Part shown: positions 1-8,414 of the stretch, piece after piece
Numbering within the stretch: position 1 is the first letter of the stretch
Layout of the letters: each line of letters starts with the position of its first letter
Source: CAYLMG01 sp964568365
Lineage (GTDB): Bacteria > Planctomycetota > Phycisphaerae > Sedimentisphaerales > Anaerobacaceae
Length of the DNA stretch: 23,164 nt
Assembly: GCA_964568365.1 (NCBI GenBank)
Contig: CAZMQF010000019.1
Coordinates: forward strand, 1-23,164
Direction of reading: 5' to 3'
Program-made: the position numbers and the translations under genes
The notes under the pieces: generated by a model
Database searches by the model: none
What the model saw: only the letters and a program-made list of their open reading frames with translations
Told to the model about the DNA's origin: nothing

Positions 1-1939
1 CAAGCTCACCGGCTATATTCAAAGGTGTCTGGCCGCCGAACTGTACTATTACGCCTTCGGGTTTTTCCTTCTCATATATGCTCAGCACATCCTCGACTGT
101 AAGCGGTTCGAAATAGAGCTTGTCGGATGTATCGTAATCAGTCGAAACAGTTTCCGGATTACAGTTGACCATAATTGTTTCGTACCCTTCGTCTCGCAGT
201 GCAAATGCAGCGTGAACGCAGCAGTAATCGAATTCTATTCCCTGGCCTATTCTGTTCGGGCCTCCGCCGAGCACCATAATTTTCTGTTTTTTTGATACGC
301 TTACCTTATCCGGCGCATTGTATGTCGAGTAATAATAGGCCGCATCTTCAACGCCGCTTACCGGCACCGGTTCCCAGGCCTCTACGATGCCGAGCTTCGT
401 TCGTTGCTTGCGAATCTTATCTTCTGAGCTGCCGATAAGCCTGGCAAGATATCGGTCGGCAAAGCCGTCTTTTTTCGCCTGTATCAATAGCTTGTCAGGA
501 ATTTGTTTGTTTTTGTATTTGAGTATTTCTTCTTCAAGTGCTACGAGCTCTGCCATTTGTTCAATGAACCATTTTTTTATGTATGTTCTCTCGTATAAGG
601 AATCTATAGATGCGCCTTTGCGTAGTGCCTCGTACATAATAAACTGCCGCTCACTTGTGGCTGTGCTGACAAGGTTCATTAACTCTTCGAGTGATAGTTT
701 ATTGAAATTTTTTGCAAAGCCCAGCCCGTATCGACCTGTTTCCAGAGAGCGTATCGATTTTTGAAATGCCTCTTTGTAATTCTTGCCTATGCTCATTACT
801 TCACCTACTGCACGCATCTGTGTACCGAGTTTGTCCTCGACGCCCTTGAATTTTGCAAAGGCCCATCGTGCAAATTTAACAACCACATACTCTCCCGACG
901 GAGTGTATTTATCAAGTGTTCCTTGCCGCCAATAAGGTATCTCATCTAAGGTCATTCCGCCTGCAAGCATCGATGAGACAAGAGCTATGGGAAAGCCCGT
1001 AGCTTTTGATGCAAGGGCCGATGACCTCGACGTCCTTGGATTTATCTCTATTACAACAACTCTTCCGGTTTTCGCCTCGTGTGCAAACTGTATATTTGTT
1101 CCGCCTATCACCTCTATTGCATCGACGATATCGTAAGAATATTTCTGAAGCTTCTTCTGAAGCTGCTCGTCGATTGTCAGCATCGGTGCCGTGCAATATG
1201 AATCTCCCGTGTGTATCCCCATAGCGTCAACATTTTCAATAAAGCACACGGTGATTTTTTGTCCCTTTGAGTCGCGCACCACTTCCAGCTCAAGCTCTTC
1301 CCACCCTAATACCGACTCTTCCACAAGGATTTGATGAACCAGACTTACCGAAAGTCCCCGTTCCGCTATTATCCTGAACTCTTCAATATTATATACAAGA
1401 CCGCCTCCTGTCCCTCCCATCGTATATGCGGGGCGAATCACTACCGGAAAACCGAGCTCTTCAGTAATTTTTTCCGCATCTTCGAGATTGTTGGCTGCTT
1501 TGCTCCTCGGCATCTCAATGCCAAGCTTGTTCATTGTATTCTTAAACTCCGTCCGGTCTTCTCCTCTTTTAATTGCATCAACCTGTACGCCTATTACTCT
1601 TACACCATATTTATCAAGCACACCTGCGTTAGCCAGTTCCGATGATAGATTGAGCCCGCTTTGTCCGCCGAGATTGGGCAGCAGGGCGTCCGGCCGTTCA
1701 GCCTCAATTATCTTTGTCATAGTCTGCAGATTGAGAGGCTCAATATACGTAACATCAGCCATTCCGGGGTCGGTCATAATCGTCGCTGGATTTGAGTTAA
1801 CAAGCACAATCTTGTATCCGAGTTTACGAAGTGCCTTACAGGCCTGTGTCCCTGAATAATCAAACTCGCACGCCTGGCCGATGATAATTGGCCCGGAACC
1901 GATAATCATTACTTTCTTTATGTCCTCTCGTTTCGGCAT
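1..1939 (-). CDS. carB: Carbamoyl-phosphate synthase large-subunit paralogue (second CarB), 3' end cut by the window edge
   Basis: The minus strand reads open from ATG at 1939 to base 1, giving the first 646 codons of a CarB-like protein (family length about 1070). A GAGGAG ribosome site lies 8 bases before the ATG. The N-terminal carboxyphosphate half carries IIGSGPIIIGQACEFDYSG, the glycine-rich GGTGGG loop and EINPRTSRSSALASKATGFP. The second half begins with LGGGPNRIGQGIEFDYCC and runs past VQFGGQTPLNIAGEL. It differs clearly from the complete CarB just upstream: ENVDAMGIHTGDSYCTAPMLTI replaces the usual ENFDPMGVHTGDSITVAPIQTL, and the linker between the halves is different. ATP-grasp motifs are kept, so it is probably an active enzyme and not a pseudogene. 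From memory, this CTAPMLTI type occurs as a second CarB in some anaerobes. It lies 118 bases after carB, probably in the same operon. Its substrate use and its small-subunit partner cannot be told from the sequence. Confidence 0.93.
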   Translation of the reverse strand, partial: MPKREDIKKVMIIGSGPIIIGQACEFDYSGTQACKALRKLGYKIVLVNSNPATIMTDPGMADVTYIEPLNLQTMTKIIEAERPDALLPNLGGQSGLNLSSELANAGVLDKYGVRVIGVQVDAIKRGEDRTEFKNTMNKLGIEMPRSKAANNLEDAEKITEELGFPVVIRPAYTMGGTGGGLVYNIEEFRIIAERGLSVSLVHQILVEESVLGWEELELEVVRDSKGQKITVCFIENVDAMGIHTGDSYCTAPMLTIDEQLQKKLQKYSYDIVDAIEVIGGTNIQFAHEAKTGRVVVIEINPRTSRSSALASKATGFPIALVSSMLAGGMTLDEIPYWRQGTLDKYTPSGEYVVVKFARWAFAKFKGVEDKLGTQMRAVGEVMSIGKNYKEAFQKSIRSLETGRYGLGFAKNFNKLSLEELMNLVSTATSERQFIMYEALRKGASIDSLYERTYIKKWFIEQMAELVALEEEILKYKNKQIPDKLLIQAKKDGFADRYLARLIGSSEDKIRKQRTKLGIVEAWEPVPVSGVEDAAYYYSTYNAPDKVSVSKKQKIMVLGGGPNRIGQGIEFDYCCVHAAFALRDEGYETIMVNCNPETVSTDYDTSDKLYFEPLTVEDVLSIYEKEKPEGVIVQFGGQTPLNIAGEL

Positions 1940-2057
1940 AGTGATTTCTCCTCAACCTGATGTACAGAGATAATATTGCCTGGCTCCTGTTTTTAGGCGG
2001 TTAGATTATATGAAATCGTATTACCTGTCAAATAAGAAAAGCTGATAATGATATGAT

Positions 2058-5000
2058 TTATTTTATCGAAGCGTGGTATTCCTGGAGGCTTTTTACTCCG
2101 CTTTTATCTGTCCTGCTGGCTCCGATTCCCTTCACTGCTGCCGCCGCCGCTGACGTGGTTGTAATGTAAGGTATGCGGTATTTAATAGCAGCTGTCCGGA
2201 TGTATGAGTCATCGGCCTTGCTTAATTTTCCACGAGGTGTGTTTATTATTAGCTGGATTTGATTGTTTTTAATCGCATCGATGATGTTTGGTCTTCCCTC
2301 TCGCATTTTCAGTATGCGTTCAGTTTCAATCCCTTTGGATTTGAGGAAACGATGTGTTCCGTTTGTTGCAAGAATTTTAAATCCAAGTTCTGAAAATCTG
2401 ATGGCTGTCTCTAAAACCGGTGTCTTGTCTTTTTCATTAACTGTTATAAGTACTGTTCCCCTGGTGGGGAGGGAAACCTGTGTTGCCTGCTGTGCCTTAA
2501 AGTACGCCAGGCCGAACGAATCAGCCAGGCCAAGCACCTCACCGGTAGAACGCATCTCCGGGCCAAGCAGGGGGTCTACGCCGTGAAACATATTAAACGG
2601 AAATACAGCTTCCTTTACTCCAAAGTGCGGTATCTTTTTATTCTCAAGCCCTAACTCTGAAATCTTTTTGCCCAGCATAAGCTCTGTCGCGAGTTTTGCC
2701 ATAGACACTCCGCAGACCTTCGATACCACGGGAACCGTCCTTGATGCCCTCGGATTTGCTTCGAGAACGTAAACGGTATCATTTGCTATTGCATACTGCA
2801 TATTCATAAGACCGACGACGTTCAGCTCTTTTGCGATTTTTCTGGTGTATTCACAGATTGTATCTATGTGTTTTTGCGGTATTGTCGCCGGCGGTATCAC
2901 GCAGGCAGAATCGCCTGAGTGAATCCCTGCAAGCTCAATATGTTCCATCACCGCCGGGATAAAGACCTGCTCGCCGTCACTAACCGCATCTGCTTCCGCT
3001 TCGATTGCATTATCGAGGAATTTATCAATCAGAATCGGCCTTTCCGGTGTTATCTCAACAGCCGCTAAAACGTATTGTCGAAGCATGTTTTCGTCGAGCA
3101 CGACCTCCATACCCCTTCCGCCGAGCACGTAAGACGGCCTGACCATTACGGGATAGCCGATTTGTCCGGCAATAGCCAGCGCCTCGTCGAGATTACTTGC
3201 CATACCTGATTGAGGCATTGGTATCTTAAGTTTGGCCATCATCGCTCTGAATCTGTCACGGTCCTCTGCTAAATCTATCATATCAGGACTTGTCCCGATT
3301 ATTTTGACACCTGCCCTGGCCAGCTCACCGGCTATGTTGAGGGGCGTCTGTCCCCCGAATTGTACAATCACGCCGTCCGGCTGTTCATTTTCATATATGC
3401 TCAATACATCCTCGACCGTCAGCGGCTCGAAGTAGAGCTTGTCGGATGTATCGTAATCGGTAGAAACCGTCTCGGGATTGCAGTTGACCATAATACTCTC
3501 AAAGCCCATCTCTTTTGAAGCATAGGAGGCGTGACAGCAGCAGTAATCGAACTCTATTCCCTGGCCTATCCTGTTGGGTCCGCCGCCGAGTATAAAAATC
3601 TTTTTACGCTCCGTACGTACGCTCTCATTTTCGCTTTCGTATGTCGAGTAATAGTAGGGCGTAAATGCCTCGAATTCAGCACCGCATGTATCGACTGCCT
3701 TGAATACAGATTTGACTTTAACTTTTTTGCGTAGCCGGCGAACCAAGGTTTCATCGGTTTTTAATAGTTTGCTCAGTTGCCTGTCACTGAAACCATACTG
3801 TTTTGCCTTTAATAGTGACGCCGAATTGAAATCTCTTATGTTCTTGTAGCTTTTGAGTTCTTTCTCGAAGTCGACTATTTGTTTGATATTATGCAGGAAC
3901 CACCTGTCAATTTTTGTCAGCTCATAAATTTTCTCTATTGACAAGCCTCTTTGGATTGCGTGTTTGATATAAAATATCCTCTCTGCGTTGGGCTTGCTCA
4001 ATTTTTTATGGAGCTTCCCGTCGGTAATTTTGAATCTTAAATCTTCCAGCCCGCTGAACCCTGTCTCTAATGACCGCAGCCCTTTTTGCAAAGCAGCCTT
4101 AAACGTCTGGCCTATAGCCATCGCCTCACCGACCGATTTCATATGGCTTGTAAGCTCAGGATTTGCCTGCGGAAACTTTTCAAATGTAAATCGGGGTATC
4201 TTCACCACGCAGTAATCGATGGTCGGCTCAAAGCAGGCCGGTGTTTTCCTTGTAATATCGTTGGGTATTTCATCGAGTGTATAACCAACGGCGAGCTTTG
4301 CCGCAATCTTCGCAATCGGAAAGCCCGTCGCCTTTGACGCAAGTGCTGAGCTTCGTGAGACTCGGGGATTCATCTCGATAATAACTCTTCTGCCCGTATC
4401 GGGATTAACCGCAAACTGTATATTTGAGCCGCCGGTTTCTACGCCTATTTCCCGTATGCAGGCGATGGCGTCATCACGCATTGCCTGATATTCTCTGTCC
4501 GTGAGCGTCTGAATGGGAGCAACTGTTATAGAGTCACCGGTATGCACGCCCATCGGGTCGAAGTTTTCTATCGAGCATATAATTACGACATTATCTTTGA
4601 GGTCTCTCATTACCTCGAGCTCAAATTCCTTCCAGCCGGTCAGCAGCTCCTCGATTAGTATTTCGCTGACCATGCTCGCTTCCAGTCCCCGCTGGGCAGC
4701 CTGCTTAAATTCCTCTATGTTGTATGCCACACCGCCGCCGGTACCGCCGAGTGTGAAAGCCGGCCGAATAATTACCGGCAGACCAACATGCTCGACTACC
4801 TCGAGTGCCTCTTTAAGACTATTTGCCTTGCCGCTTCTCGGTAAATCCAGACCAATTTTTTCCATCGCCTTCTTGAAAAGCTCTCTATCTTCTGCCTTTT
4901 CGATTGCCTCTATGTTTGCTCCTATTACCTTTACCTTGTGTTTTTTGAAGATACCTCTGTTTGCAGTCTCTACGGTAACATTCAGGGCAGTCTGGCCGCC

Positions 5001-5270
5001 CAGTGTCGGCAGGACCGCATCGGGCTTTTCCTTTTCAATAATCTTTTCTACAACCTCAGTGGTAATTGGCTCGACATAAGTAACATCTGCTGTCCCCGGG
5101 TCTGTCATAATGGTCGCGGGATTGCTGTTCAGAAGGATTATTTTGTATCCTTCGCTTTTAAGAACCTTGCAGGCCTGCGTACCCGAGTAATCGAATTCGC
5201 ACGCCTGGCCGATGACAATCGGGCCTGAACCGATTATTAAGATTTTTTCAATGTCTGTTCTTTTAGGCAC
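2058..5270 (-). CDS. carB: Carbamoyl-phosphate synthase large subunit CarB
   Basis: This is the synthetase subunit that makes carbamoyl phosphate from bicarbonate, two ATP and ammonia passed from CarA, for pyrimidines and arginine. At 1070 residues it is full length. It shows the two homologous halves: an N-terminal carboxyphosphate domain (IIGSGPIVIGQACEFDYSG, GGTGGG, ENFDPMGVHTGDSITVAPIQTL, EMNPRVSRSSALASKATGFP) and a C-terminal carbamoyl-phosphate domain (LGGGPNRIGQGIEFDYCCC, VQFGGQTPLNIAGEL, RPSYVLGGRGMEVV, EANPRASRTVPVVSK). It ends in the methylglyoxal-synthase-like regulatory domain (about residues 935-1070), where pyrimidine or ornithine effectors bind in known enzymes. The start is GTG, inside the last codons of carA, with an 8-base overlap; GGAG within carA sits 7 bases before it. 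This points to translational coupling and equal production of the two subunits. Confidence 0.98.
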   Translation of the reverse strand: MPKRTDIEKILIIGSGPIVIGQACEFDYSGTQACKVLKSEGYKIILLNSNPATIMTDPGTADVTYVEPITTEVVEKIIEKEKPDAVLPTLGGQTALNVTVETANRGIFKKHKVKVIGANIEAIEKAEDRELFKKAMEKIGLDLPRSGKANSLKEALEVVEHVGLPVIIRPAFTLGGTGGGVAYNIEEFKQAAQRGLEASMVSEILIEELLTGWKEFELEVMRDLKDNVVIICSIENFDPMGVHTGDSITVAPIQTLTDREYQAMRDDAIACIREIGVETGGSNIQFAVNPDTGRRVIIEMNPRVSRSSALASKATGFPIAKIAAKLAVGYTLDEIPNDITRKTPACFEPTIDYCVVKIPRFTFEKFPQANPELTSHMKSVGEAMAIGQTFKAALQKGLRSLETGFSGLEDLRFKITDGKLHKKLSKPNAERIFYIKHAIQRGLSIEKIYELTKIDRWFLHNIKQIVDFEKELKSYKNIRDFNSASLLKAKQYGFSDRQLSKLLKTDETLVRRLRKKVKVKSVFKAVDTCGAEFEAFTPYYYSTYESENESVRTERKKIFILGGGPNRIGQGIEFDYCCCHASYASKEMGFESIMVNCNPETVSTDYDTSDKLYFEPLTVEDVLSIYENEQPDGVIVQFGGQTPLNIAGELARAGVKIIGTSPDMIDLAEDRDRFRAMMAKLKIPMPQSGMASNLDEALAIAGQIGYPVMVRPSYVLGGRGMEVVLDENMLRQYVLAAVEITPERPILIDKFLDNAIEAEADAVSDGEQVFIPAVMEHIELAGIHSGDSACVIPPATIPQKHIDTICEYTRKIAKELNVVGLMNMQYAIANDTVYVLEANPRASRTVPVVSKVCGVSMAKLATELMLGKKISELGLENKKIPHFGVKEAVFPFNMFHGVDPLLGPEMRSTGEVLGLADSFGLAYFKAQQATQVSLPTRGTVLITVNEKDKTPVLETAIRFSELGFKILATNGTHRFLKSKGIETERILKMREGRPNIIDAIKNNQIQLIINTPRGKLSKADDSYIRTAAIKYRIPYITTTSAAAAAVKGIGASRTDKSGVKSLQEYHASIK

Positions 5271-6345
5271 GTTGCTGCTCCATCATATTGACAAAATTAT
5301 CGAACATATAACGCGCATCGTGCGGCCCCGGACAAGCCTCAGGGTGAAATTGGACTGAGAAAATCGGCAGTTTCTTATGCCTTATTCCTTCAAGAGTTTG
5401 ATCATTAAGATTGATATGCGTTATTTCGATATCCTCTTTATTTAATGTATCTATGTCAACGCAGAAGCCATGATTCTGAACCGTGATGTGCACTTTGCCT
5501 GTCTTCATGTCCTTGACAGGGTGATTGCCGCCGTGATGGCCGAATTTGAGCTTGAATGTTCTGCCGCCCATTGCGAGACCGAGCATCTGCTGGCCGAGAC
5601 AGATACCGAACATTGGTACTTTACCCAGCAGCTTTTTGACAGTTTCTACCACATACGGCACAGCAGCAGGGTCTCCGGGCCCATTGGCAAGCATAATTCC
5701 GTTCGGCTGAAGTTTGAGTATCTGCTCTGCGTCTGTGCTCGCCGGCACAACCGTTACTCTGCAGTTGCGCTCCGCAAGTAGCCTGAGTATGTTATGTTTT
5801 ACTCCTGTATCTATGACGACCACATTATATTTGCCGTTCTCGTTCCAGCGATAAGTCTTCTCACTTGTTACATCTTTTACTAGGTCCCTGCCGACAAGTG
5901 ATGGCGAGCTCTTTGCTTTTTCGATTAGTCTTTCAGGATTCAAATCTTCGGTCGAGATGACTGCTTTCATAGCTCCCTCAAGCCTTATATGTCGGGTTAA
6001 GGCTCGGGTATCTATCCCTTCGATACCGATGATTTTGTATTGCTTCAGGTAGTCGTCCAGGCTTTTCTCGCTTCGCCAGTTGCTTGCTATTGTGCTGTAT
6101 TCTCTTACTACGAAACCTTCAACAAACGGCCTGCTCGATTCGACATCCTCGGTATTGGTTCCGTAGTTGCCTATCAAAGGATATGTCATTGTAACTATCT
6201 GGCCTTTGTACGATGGGTCCGTGAGGATTTCCTGATAGCCGGCCATGCTCGTATTGAATACGACCTCGCCGAAACTCTCTCCCTTGGCCCCGAAACTGGA
6301 GCCTCTAAAGGTTGTGCCGTCTTCTAATGCTAATATTGCTTTCAT
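5263..6345 (-). CDS. carA: Carbamoyl-phosphate synthase small subunit CarA (glutamine amidotransferase)
   Basis: CarA hydrolyses glutamine and channels ammonia to CarB. At 360 residues it is of usual length. The N-terminal CPSase small-chain domain shows the GEVVFNTSMAGYQEILTDPS block (residues 26-45) and TYPLIGNYG (55-63). The C-terminal class I glutamine amidotransferase domain has the nucleophile Cys249 in GICLGQQ and the partner His334 and Glu336 in VQFHPEACPGPHD. The stop overlaps the carB start by 8 bases. The ATG at 6345 has no clear Shine-Dalgarno sequence, only an AAAG just before it. The leader is short, about 35 bases from the predicted promoter. This is the only small subunit visible for the two large subunits in the window. 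Confidence 0.98.
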   Translation of the reverse strand: MKAILALEDGTTFRGSSFGAKGESFGEVVFNTSMAGYQEILTDPSYKGQIVTMTYPLIGNYGTNTEDVESSRPFVEGFVVREYSTIASNWRSEKSLDDYLKQYKIIGIEGIDTRALTRHIRLEGAMKAVISTEDLNPERLIEKAKSSPSLVGRDLVKDVTSEKTYRWNENGKYNVVVIDTGVKHNILRLLAERNCRVTVVPASTDAEQILKLQPNGIMLANGPGDPAAVPYVVETVKKLLGKVPMFGICLGQQMLGLAMGGRTFKLKFGHHGGNHPVKDMKTGKVHITVQNHGFCVDIDTLNKEDIEITHINLNDQTLEGIRHKKLPIFSVQFHPEACPGPHDARYMFDNFVNMMEQQRA

Positions 6346-6386
6346 TCTTTGGTCTGTACCTTACTTAGTGATTTTTTGTTCGGCAG

Positions 6387-6415
6387 ATTAAAGCCTGTTG
6401 CGACGGGCTTGTCAA
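6387..6415 (-). promoter_or_regulatory. Sigma70-like promoter of the carA-carB-carB operon
   Basis: On the minus strand a perfect -35 box TTGACA (6410-6415) and a -10 box TTTAAT (6387-6392, 5 of 6 matches to TATAAT) are separated by exactly 17 bases. Transcription would begin near 6380, leaving a leader of about 35 bases before carA. No attenuator hairpin is obvious in so short a leader. Promoter strength is inferred from consensus only. Confidence 0.72.
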
Positions 6416-6651
6416 ATAATTTAGCTGTTTTGTTTTTAAGGCTTCGTAGTATTAAAAAAATTTATGCCTTGTAAAAAAAGTTTTTATAATTCATGCGGCT
6501 TTGGTTGTTCAAGGTGCAATTTTCTTTAATCCAGCAAAGGCTTATTGCAGATGAGCTGATTTAGGATTTGCATAAAAAGATATGCTCGTTTTTTTAATGG
6601 CCTGTTAATCTAACACTAATTGTTGTTAAAAGCGTCTGATTTATTCAGAGC
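6416..6651. other. AT-rich intergenic stretch between the prepilin genes and carA
   Basis: With the promoter beside it, this makes about 300 bases without a gene between the end of the prepilin gene (stop at 6652) and carA. It is rich in A and T runs and holds no open frame with a ribosome site. A short inverted repeat at 6570-6585 (GCATA arms) is followed by T7 on the plus strand only, where no gene ends. No convincing terminator is seen for the minus-strand prepilin genes. Confidence 0.5.
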
Positions 6652-8058
6652 TCAGATTTCATCGAAAGGGCCTTCTGTATAGGATAATGGTTTGTATTCC
6701 AGTACGATTTCCGGAATAAAACCTGCTGGTACTTCGCTCGTACCTGACCTGTTAAAGTAGAGGTCGGCATTACCTGATAAGTCCATCTCTTCGTCTGAAT
6801 AGTTGATTACCGAACCGTTAATTATTCCCCCCGCGTTGCCGAAGAAGTTAATGCCGTTGGCTGCGATAGCGCCGCTGACCATATCGAAATTGCCGCCGAA
6901 AGAGGCAGAAAAACCGGGCGCCATCAGGAATGTTCCTGTTTCATTTCTTATGCCGGCAAACTGCGGCTCAACGGGCAAATTAGTAACAGGCTGGCTGCTG
7001 ACGTTGCCTGTAATATTGACCTGATTTGTTCCAGAATCGTCCTCGTAGTCGCCGTCACCTATTATTATGCCTATGATGTTAACGTTTCCGCTAAAGTTAA
7101 CGATATTTGGAGTTTCTATGAAGACGATGCCTTTGAGGATAACGTTTCCTGAAAAATGGGGGTTTGTATCGGCGAGTATTCTTACATTTTCATAGGTTGC
7201 GTCAGCGGATGTGTCGCAGCTTGAATCAATTGTGTTGATAACGTACTGTTCGAAATAGCCCGGATTGGGAGTGGGAAATTCCGTTGGCGGTACGCCTATA
7301 TCTACATGATTTTCGATAGCATCATCTCCTGTTTCCCCGCCGATGCCGGCTTTGCCTCCCTGAAGATATACGTTGGCAATTGGATTGACTATACTGACGT
7401 CACCGGCAATCTGTGAATTGCCTATGATTGATAACGCGAGACTGTCGTTTTGACTTTCAATATATACGCTTGCCTCGACCGAGACGTTGACACCTTCGAG
7501 TTCTATATTTCCTGATAAAGACAATGGCCCTCTTGTTGCCACCCCGAAATCAAAAACTGTACTTGCCCTCTGACCGAAAGCATAGTTGGCCCGTATAGTT
7601 CTTGTGATATCACCATAACTGCCCGTTACTTCGATGGCAAGGGTATCGGGATTATCTGCTGACGGCAGGGGCGTAATAGTAGCTGAAAAGGATTTGTCTG
7701 CTGCCCCCAGATTCGTCGATGGTATCGTTATAGGAGTGCTGTCGCATTGGATATCAATGTTTGATGTCTTGTCAGCATTTTCGGCAAAAGAGCTTGCAAG
7801 CAACAAAAACTTATCGCTTGGCAAGGTATCTCCCTGTATTGAAACATTGCTCATCCATAATCGGACCACCTCAAGTCCCGATTCGGCACAGCCCCTTGCC
7901 TTGTTGGCATTTCGCTGGTTGTCTGCTATCTTAACATTTGTAGTACACATCGTAGAGAGACTTATAGCCAGCGTGGAAAACAAAAGTACAAATATCATAG
8001 ATATAATCAAAGCGAAACTGCTTCGTGCGCGGTTTCCCTTTTTTATTGAAGGTTTCAT
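6652..8058 (-). CDS. PilX-like prepilin-type surface protein with beta-rich body
   Basis: The start at 8058 is preferred because AGAAGGA lies 5 bases before it. A longer frame opens at 8103 but has no ribosome site. This gives 468 residues. The N-terminus is basic (MKPSIKKGNRARSS), followed by a hydrophobic helix at about residues 15-35 (FALIISMIFVLLFSTLAISLS). Then comes a PilX-like stretch with NQRNANKARGCAESGLEVVRLW. The remainder is rich in SGN/ITGN turns between short beta strands (for example FSGNVNIIGIIIG and FFGNAGGIINGSVINY), which suggests a stacked beta solenoid resembling polymer-forming domains. The usual Gly-Phe prepilin cleavage site is replaced by Ser-Phe. It is a paralogue of the 551-residue protein encoded upstream: both share SFALII, MCTTN and a tail with a Tyr-Thr/Glu ending. 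It is likely a minor pilin or pseudopilin component, but no precise role can be assigned. Confidence 0.8.
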   Translation of the reverse strand: MKPSIKKGNRARSSFALIISMIFVLLFSTLAISLSTMCTTNVKIADNQRNANKARGCAESGLEVVRLWMSNVSIQGDTLPSDKFLLLASSFAENADKTSNIDIQCDSTPITIPSTNLGAADKSFSATITPLPSADNPDTLAIEVTGSYGDITRTIRANYAFGQRASTVFDFGVATRGPLSLSGNIELEGVNVSVEASVYIESQNDSLALSIIGNSQIAGDVSIVNPIANVYLQGGKAGIGGETGDDAIENHVDIGVPPTEFPTPNPGYFEQYVINTIDSSCDTSADATYENVRILADTNPHFSGNVILKGIVFIETPNIVNFSGNVNIIGIIIGDGDYEDDSGTNQVNITGNVSSQPVTNLPVEPQFAGIRNETGTFLMAPGFSASFGGNFDMVSGAIAANGINFFGNAGGIINGSVINYSDEEMDLSGNADLYFNRSGTSEVPAGFIPEIVLEYKPLSYTEGPFDEI

Positions 8059-8196
8059 TTTATTCCTTCTGAAATTTTGCCCAGCCGGTTTTTCCTCCCC
8101 CATTCAATAAAAAATATAAGTTAGGTTCTGAAGGTACAATCCCAGATAAACGATTGTTTTATGCAAAATTTGTTCTGGTATATTTGTATCCTCATC

Positions 8197-8385
8197 TTAT
8201 TCGGGTTCGTTGGGATCATCGTATATGTAAGTCATAAAACTGCTGTCGGGTGCGGTTGTGAGCAGAAGCTCCGGCTCATTGGGGTCATCATCGAGGCATA
8301 TCGTGCAGTTGGTTTGAGCCAGGATACCGGCAGAGATGATCAGAAGTAGTAACCCGATGAGAACTATTGAAACAAAAGTTTTCAT
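8197..8385 (-). CDS. Small secreted protein with duplicated DDPNEPE motif
   Basis: This 62-residue protein is supported by a strong ribosome site (AAAGGAG, 7 bases before ATG) and by an N-terminal signal peptide (residues 1-23, cleavage expected after ILA). The mature part is only about 39 residues. It contains two identical acidic DDPNEPE heptads, at 33-39 and at the extreme C-terminus (56-62), separated by a short neutral segment. There are two cysteines (27 and 30) near the mature N-terminus. It lies between the two prepilin-like genes, 29 bases after the first, so it is probably co-transcribed with them and acts outside the cytoplasm. No known family is recognised. The duplicated motif could be a cation-binding or linker element; that is speculation. 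Confidence 0.72.
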   Translation of the reverse strand: MKTFVSIVLIGLLLLIISAGILAQTNCTICLDDDPNEPELLLTTAPDSSFMTYIYDDPNEPE

Positions 8386-8414
8386 TTTTTGGCTCCTTTC
8401 AAAATATAAGTTTT

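Noticed and set aside
1..1939. Second carB as a decayed pseudogene
   Set aside because: The frame is open for 646 codons with a good ribosome site and intact ATP-grasp motifs. It is cut only by the window edge.
4513..5079. 188-codon plus-strand open frame
   Set aside because: It lies wholly antisense to carB, which has unmistakable family motifs. The translation is low-complexity Ser/Ile/Leu-rich, typical of an antisense shadow.
6570..6585. Inverted repeat followed by T7 on the plus strand, like a terminator
   Set aside because: The stem is only five A-T-rich pairs and no plus-strand gene ends there. On the minus strand, where the genes are, no T-run follows.
8059..8103. Extended ATG start for the 468-residue prepilin-like protein
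   Set aside because: No ribosome site precedes 8103, while AGAAGGA sits correctly before the ATG at 8058, and the shorter leader fits prepilin-type proteins.
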